Source: Williamsia sp.
GTDB taxonomy: Bacteria > Bacteroidota > Bacteroidia > Chitinophagales > Chitinophagaceae
Direction: 5' to 3'
DNA: 64,000 nucleotides
Assembly: GCA_015069695.1 (NCBI GenBank)
Contig: JADCRZ010000009.1
Location: forward strand, 124,001-188,000
The position numbers were made by a program, and so were the translations under genes. This document shows, one piece after another, positions 60,165-64,000 of this stretch. How positions within the stretch are numbered: position 1 is the stretch's first letter; each line of letters opens with the position of its first letter. The notes beneath the pieces were generated by a model. That model was not told the DNA's origin, searched no databases, and saw only the letters and a list, made by a program, of their open reading frames with translations.

Positions 60165-61826
60165 ATGAAAATAAGTAAGACCCGCCTGCTTGCCGCCCTT
60201 TTGTTCTTCGTGTGCGGCGCGTGTAAAAAAGATTTCCTGGAGAGGGCTCCCGGTGTCAATCTTACCCTCGACAAGGTATTTGCCGACCCGGTGCTGGCAG
60301 CCGAATTTGCCGATAACTCCTACCAGTTCAGGGTAAGCGATTATCACCGCTGGGGCGCCAGCAATACCCGCACCAGCACTGCCCATCTTTCAGATGAATC
60401 TATTGCACAGGGCGATGCACTCACCAGCGTATCTCCCTTTTACCAGGGATTGTATCATAGTACAGAAAACGATATCGGAACGGTATGGGACGATTCGTAC
60501 AAAGGCATCCGCAACTGCAACATCGTACTTGCGAGAGTGGACCAGGTGCCGTGGACGGCCGCACAGGATGCCAAGCGGATCAAGGGCGAACAATACTTCC
60601 TGCGGGCATTTTATTATTTCGAGCTGATCAGGCGCTTTGGCGGTGTTCCGCTGATAGAAAAAGCCTATGGGCTTGATGAGAACATCGACCTGCCCCGCAA
60701 CACCTATGATGAATGCGTGAATTTTATCCTGGCTGATCTCGACAAGGCAGAGACCATGCTTCCGGTTGATTACAACGCCACCAGCGGCCCGAATACGGCT
60801 TCCAATTACGGCCGGGCTACCCTGGGTTCAGCAAAGGCGCTGCGGGCAAGGACCCTGCTGTATGCTGCCAGTCCGAGAGACAATCCATCCGGCGACGCCG
60901 CCAAATGGCAAAAGGCCGCCGCTGCAGCGAAAGCAGTGATGGACATGAACGTGTATTCCCTGATGCCCAGCTATGGCAGCATGCTGAGCCTGAACAAATC
61001 ACCGGAATATATTTTGATCAAAATAAGGGGGCCGCGTTCGCGGGTGTTTACGTACCTGCAGGATGCCATCCTTTCCCCCGGCTCGGGCGGCGACCAGGGA
61101 ACCAACAATCCTACCCAGAACCATGTAGACCTCTATGAGATGGCCAACGGCAAACCCATCACTGATCCTACGTCCGGCTATGATCCGCAGCAGCCTTATA
61201 CAGGCCGGGACCCGCGCTTTTATGCCAACGTGCTCTACAACGACGTGTCCTGGCAGGGCCGCAGGATGCAGATGTACGACGGCGGGCAGGACTATCGCGA
61301 AGGAAACCAGACCTATACGCTCACCCGGTACTATATCAGGAAATGGTGGCCGGAAGTTATATCAGCCGCTTCCTCGGGTACTGCGCTGGTCAACTACATC
61401 TATTTCCGCTATGGCGAAGTGCTGCTGAACTATGCAGAAGCACAGAACGAAGCTGTGGGGCCCGATGCCAGCGTATACAATGCCATCAACCAGATCCGCA
61501 CCAGGGCAGGCATGCCCAACCTGCCGGCAGGGCTCAGTAAAACGGACATGCGCAACCGCATCCGCAATGAACGGGCCGTGGAGCTTGCGTATGAAGACCA
61601 GCGCTGGTACGATATCATGCGCTGGAAGGTAGGCCCACAGGTAGTTGCACAACCCATGAAGGGGATGAATGTAGTAAAGAATGCAAACGGCTCATTTACT
61701 TACCAGGTGATCACGCTGCCGGCCGGTGTGCAAAAAGTGTATACCGAGAACCAGCATTATTATCCCATACCCAGAAGGGAAGTACAGAAAAGCAATGGCA
61801 TATTAAAACAAAACCCGGGATGGTAA
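60165..61826 (+). CDS. SusD/RagB-family surface glycan-binding lipoprotein
   Basis: From the ATG at 60165 the protein has 553 residues with a lipoprotein signal ending CGAC (lipid Cys near residue 20). Family features include DDSYKGIRNCNIVLARVDQV, IKGEQYFLRAFYYFELIRRF, GGVPLIEKAYGLDENIDLPR, YFRYGEVLLNYAEAQNEAVG, INQIRTRAGMPNLP and the ending PIPRREVQKSNGILKQNPGW. It is longer than the first SusD (502 residues) and belongs to a different subgroup, close to those serving pectin-like or plant polysaccharides by general resemblance only. It lies 16 bp after its SusC partner and 40 bp before another SusC, so it may serve two transporters. Confidence 0.95.
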   Translation: MKISKTRLLAALLFFVCGACKKDFLERAPGVNLTLDKVFADPVLAAEFADNSYQFRVSDYHRWGASNTRTSTAHLSDESIAQGDALTSVSPFYQGLYHSTENDIGTVWDDSYKGIRNCNIVLARVDQVPWTAAQDAKRIKGEQYFLRAFYYFELIRRFGGVPLIEKAYGLDENIDLPRNTYDECVNFILADLDKAETMLPVDYNATSGPNTASNYGRATLGSAKALRARTLLYAASPRDNPSGDAAKWQKAAAAAKAVMDMNVYSLMPSYGSMLSLNKSPEYILIKIRGPRSRVFTYLQDAILSPGSGGDQGTNNPTQNHVDLYEMANGKPITDPTSGYDPQQPYTGRDPRFYANVLYNDVSWQGRRMQMYDGGQDYREGNQTYTLTRYYIRKWWPEVISAASSGTALVNYIYFRYGEVLLNYAEAQNEAVGPDASVYNAINQIRTRAGMPNLPAGLSKTDMRNRIRNERAVELAYEDQRWYDIMRWKVGPQVVAQPMKGMNVVKNANGSFTYQVITLPAGVQKVYTENQHYYPIPRREVQKSNGILKQNPGW

Positions 61827-61866
61827 GGGCTTTAAAAGGGACTACTCCATTCTCCAAATTCAACGT

Positions 61867-64000
61867 ATGAAATCGATATACAAAGCTTTGCTGGCCCCGT
61901 TTTTTGTGATAGCAGGCTGCCTGCTTCCGGGGGTGCAAGCCCAAACAGGCAACCCCGGCCCAAACAGGGAAACCGGCACCGATACGGGTCGTTCTTCCCT
62001 TTCTTTGATGGGAGTGGATGGGAAGAATGAGGAAGTCGCTATTCCGTTTGGCAGCCGGCCCAAGCGGCACCTGCCCGGTGTGATCTCCGTGCTCAGGAGC
62101 GAACAGTTGCCGCAGGTGCCTTATTCCAACCTGAACGAAGCCCTGACCGGTTTGTTGCCGGGCGTATACGTGTCAAAACAAAATACCGCGCCGGGCTACG
62201 ATGCATCGAATATCCTGATACGGGGAAGATCGTCGTACAACGATGCGCAGCCGCCCCTGGTACTGGTAGATGGAATTGAACGGGATTTTGCGGATATGGA
62301 TCTCAGTGAGATCGAAAGCATCGGCATACTGAAAGATGCGGCTTCGCTGGCCTGGTACGGCATCCGGGGCGCGAACGGCGTGGTGCTGGTTACGACCAAA
62401 CATGGAAACACTGCAGGCACCAAAGTTACGCTGAGCGGAATGGGCGGTGCACAACTCGCACGCGCGAATATCAAGCCGCTTGACTCATACACCTATGCAA
62501 CCCTGTACAATGAAGCCCTGCAGAACGGCGGACTGGCACCGCTGTACGACCAGACAGCCCTGAATGCTTACAAAAGCGGTTCCGATCCGTATGCTTATCC
62601 CAACAACAATTTTGTAGACCGGTTTATAAAGAAGTGGGCGCCGGTTCAACGGTATGTTGCTGCTGTTTCAGGCGGCAATGAAGCAGCAAAATATTTTACC
62701 ACCTTCAGCTATTACAACCAGGGTGGTTTGTTTGCAGAAACCCAAACACCCAATTACAATTCCAATGCAGGCTATAAACGCTATAACTTCCGCTCGAACC
62801 TGGACGCCACCGTTACAAAGAACCTGGATGTTTCCGTGAACATTGGCGGGCGGATTGAAAACCGCGCTGAGCCAGGGCAAAATACCGCTTATGCGGGCAT
62901 TACCGATCTGCTCAATGCCATTTACCTGACGCCGCCCAATGCGTACCCGCTCCTGAACCAGGACAGCTCTTACGGCGGAAACACCATCTTCCAGAACAAC
63001 CCGCTGGCGCAGCTGCAGAGCCGGGGTTACAACTCGCAGATCACCCGGGTGCTGCTGGCTTCGGCCCGTGCCAACTACAAGCTCGATGGCATCACAAAAG
63101 GCCTCTCGCTCACGGCTATGTATTCGTATGATATGGCGGGTGTGTACATCAGCGGACGCACCCAGAATTTTGAGGTATACCAGCGGAACCCTGCCACCGG
63201 CGCTTATACGCGGTTTGGCACAAGGGCAAGCCTGGCTTACCGCGCAGCCTCCTTTGCCAATACAAGCCGCAACAACGAGCTCTGGGCAGGCCTGAATTAC
63301 AAGCGCACATTCGGAGCGCATTCTTTGGATATAGCCGGTTATTACAACGGGGCTTCTGTTTTTAACCCGATCGGCAATATCCGGTTTGATTACAACCGCA
63401 AAAGTGCTTCCACGCGCGTGTCGTATGATTTCCGGCACCGCTACCTGGCTGATCTGGTGCTCAACTATTCCGGTAATGTCCGCTTTGCAGAGAACCACCG
63501 CTATGGTTTCTTTCCTGCCTTATCAGCCGGCTGGATCATCAGCGAAGAGGATTTCCTGAAAGAGATAAAGCCCCTGAATTACCTGAAGCTAAGAGGATCT
63601 TACGGGCTGACCGGGAACGACAATCTTTTCAATGCCCGCTTGTACGGATGGCAGTCCTTGTATTCAACCGCCGGTTTTCAAAGCTATAGTTTCGGCACCG
63701 GCTTTTCTTCCGCGGGCGGTGCTACCGGTGAACTGTCGCTGCCCAATCCTGATCTGACGTTTGAAAAATCACGCAAGCTGGACCTGGGTTTTGAAGCCAG
63801 GTTGTTATCGGCACTTTCCATTACCTGGGATTATTTTCTCGACAAAAGAACAGACCTGATCTCACCCAGTTTTATACCCGGGTTTATCGGCCAGGGCCTG
63901 GTGCCCGGCAACAGTGGGGAGGCACAGTATAAAGGGTTTGAGACAAGCCTGGGCTTCAACAAAAAATGGGGATTGGTCAACCTGAATTTGTTTGTCAACT
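61867..64000 (+). CDS. SusC/RagA-like TonB-dependent transporter, short N-terminus, 3'-truncated by window edge
   Basis: The frame is open from the ATG at 61867 to the window end, giving 711 codons. A signal peptide (MKSIYKALLAPFFVIAGCLL) is followed by about 70 residues of polar linker, then the plug domain (PYSNLNEALTGLLPGVYVSK, DASNILIRGRSSYN, LVLVDGIERDFADMDLSEIE, WYGIRGANGVVLVTTKHG) and the first part of the barrel. The carboxypeptidase-regulatory domain normally found before the plug in SusC proteins is absent, and so is STN. The gene directly follows susD, making a SusC-SusD-SusC order. Either it is an additional transporter for a related ligand or a receptor that shares the SusD lid. 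The last ~300 residues are outside the window. Confidence 0.9.
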   Translation, partial: MKSIYKALLAPFFVIAGCLLPGVQAQTGNPGPNRETGTDTGRSSLSLMGVDGKNEEVAIPFGSRPKRHLPGVISVLRSEQLPQVPYSNLNEALTGLLPGVYVSKQNTAPGYDASNILIRGRSSYNDAQPPLVLVDGIERDFADMDLSEIESIGILKDAASLAWYGIRGANGVVLVTTKHGNTAGTKVTLSGMGGAQLARANIKPLDSYTYATLYNEALQNGGLAPLYDQTALNAYKSGSDPYAYPNNNFVDRFIKKWAPVQRYVAAVSGGNEAAKYFTTFSYYNQGGLFAETQTPNYNSNAGYKRYNFRSNLDATVTKNLDVSVNIGGRIENRAEPGQNTAYAGITDLLNAIYLTPPNAYPLLNQDSSYGGNTIFQNNPLAQLQSRGYNSQITRVLLASARANYKLDGITKGLSLTAMYSYDMAGVYISGRTQNFEVYQRNPATGAYTRFGTRASLAYRAASFANTSRNNELWAGLNYKRTFGAHSLDIAGYYNGASVFNPIGNIRFDYNRKSASTRVSYDFRHRYLADLVLNYSGNVRFAENHRYGFFPALSAGWIISEEDFLKEIKPLNYLKLRGSYGLTGNDNLFNARLYGWQSLYSTAGFQSYSFGTGFSSAGGATGELSLPNPDLTFEKSRKLDLGFEARLLSALSITWDYFLDKRTDLISPSFIPGFIGQGLVPGNSGEAQYKGFETSLGFNKKWGLVNLNLFVN

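Noticed and set aside
1-64000. Mobile elements, phage genes, CRISPR arrays, tRNA or rRNA genes
   Set aside because: No transposase, integrase, phage structural gene, regularly spaced repeat or recognisable RNA gene was found on reading both strands.

Overview
The window is a gene-dense, mid-GC stretch of a Bacteroidota chromosome, most likely a Chitinophagaceae-type soil or plant-associated saprophyte. The evidence for this is three SusC/RagA genes and two SusD/RagB genes, FecR/ECF-sigma signalling, a propeller-type (HTCS-like) sensor kinase, a type IX secretion tail, large orphan FtsX-like permeases and Bacteroidota-style TAnnTTTG promoter elements with weak Shine-Dalgarno signals. No rRNA, tRNA, CRISPR array, insertion sequence or phage gene was recognised. 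The family placement is an inference from gene content, not a measured phylogeny.

Layout. 1-12618: plant cell-wall degradation. It holds a 5'-truncated GH106-like glycosidase, two tandem GH28 pectinase-like enzymes, a VOC protein, a decayed DUF1905 gene, a soluble PQQ-type sugar dehydrogenase, a type-IX-secreted protein of unknown function and a full-length GH106-like enzyme. 12652-18806: an orphan ABC permease preceded by a perfect 18-bp inverted repeat, a class C beta-lactamase-fold hydrolase, a periplasmic TonB-C/MORN protein and a DUF1080 protein. 18819-24620: a compact minus-strand operon of PAS histidine kinase, KaiC, KaiB, KaiB, PAS histidine kinase and single-domain response regulator, with no kaiA. 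24826-34859: a minus-strand series of a beta-helix/DUF6298-type protein, ECF sigma, FecR, STN-containing SusC and SusD, closed by a strong terminator.

35265-45817: a second orphan ABC permease, a Gfo/Idh/MocA oxidoreductase, a GH53 endo-galactanase, an M1 aminopeptidase and an M16 peptidase pair (one with the zinc motif, one without). 46063-52226: an SDR, a PNPOx-like stress protein, an ECF sigma with a small membrane partner, a sulfatase, a sialate O-acetylesterase family esterase, a FecR N-terminal stub and a dispersed intergenic repeat. 52231-64000: an AraC-type response regulator and propeller sensor kinase (an HTCS split into two genes), then a plus-strand ECF sigma, SusC, SusD and second SusC that runs off the window.

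How it fits together. GH28, GH106-like, GH53, beta-helix, esterase and sulfatase genes beside two SusCD systems point to decorated pectin or rhamnogalacturonan with galactan side chains as the main substrate. One SusCD set is wired to a FecR/ECF trans-envelope switch. The other sits beside the split HTCS and a lone sigma factor. The Kai module is the least ordinary part: a KaiB/KaiC switch flanked by two PAS kinases and a receiver in a non-photosynthetic lineage.
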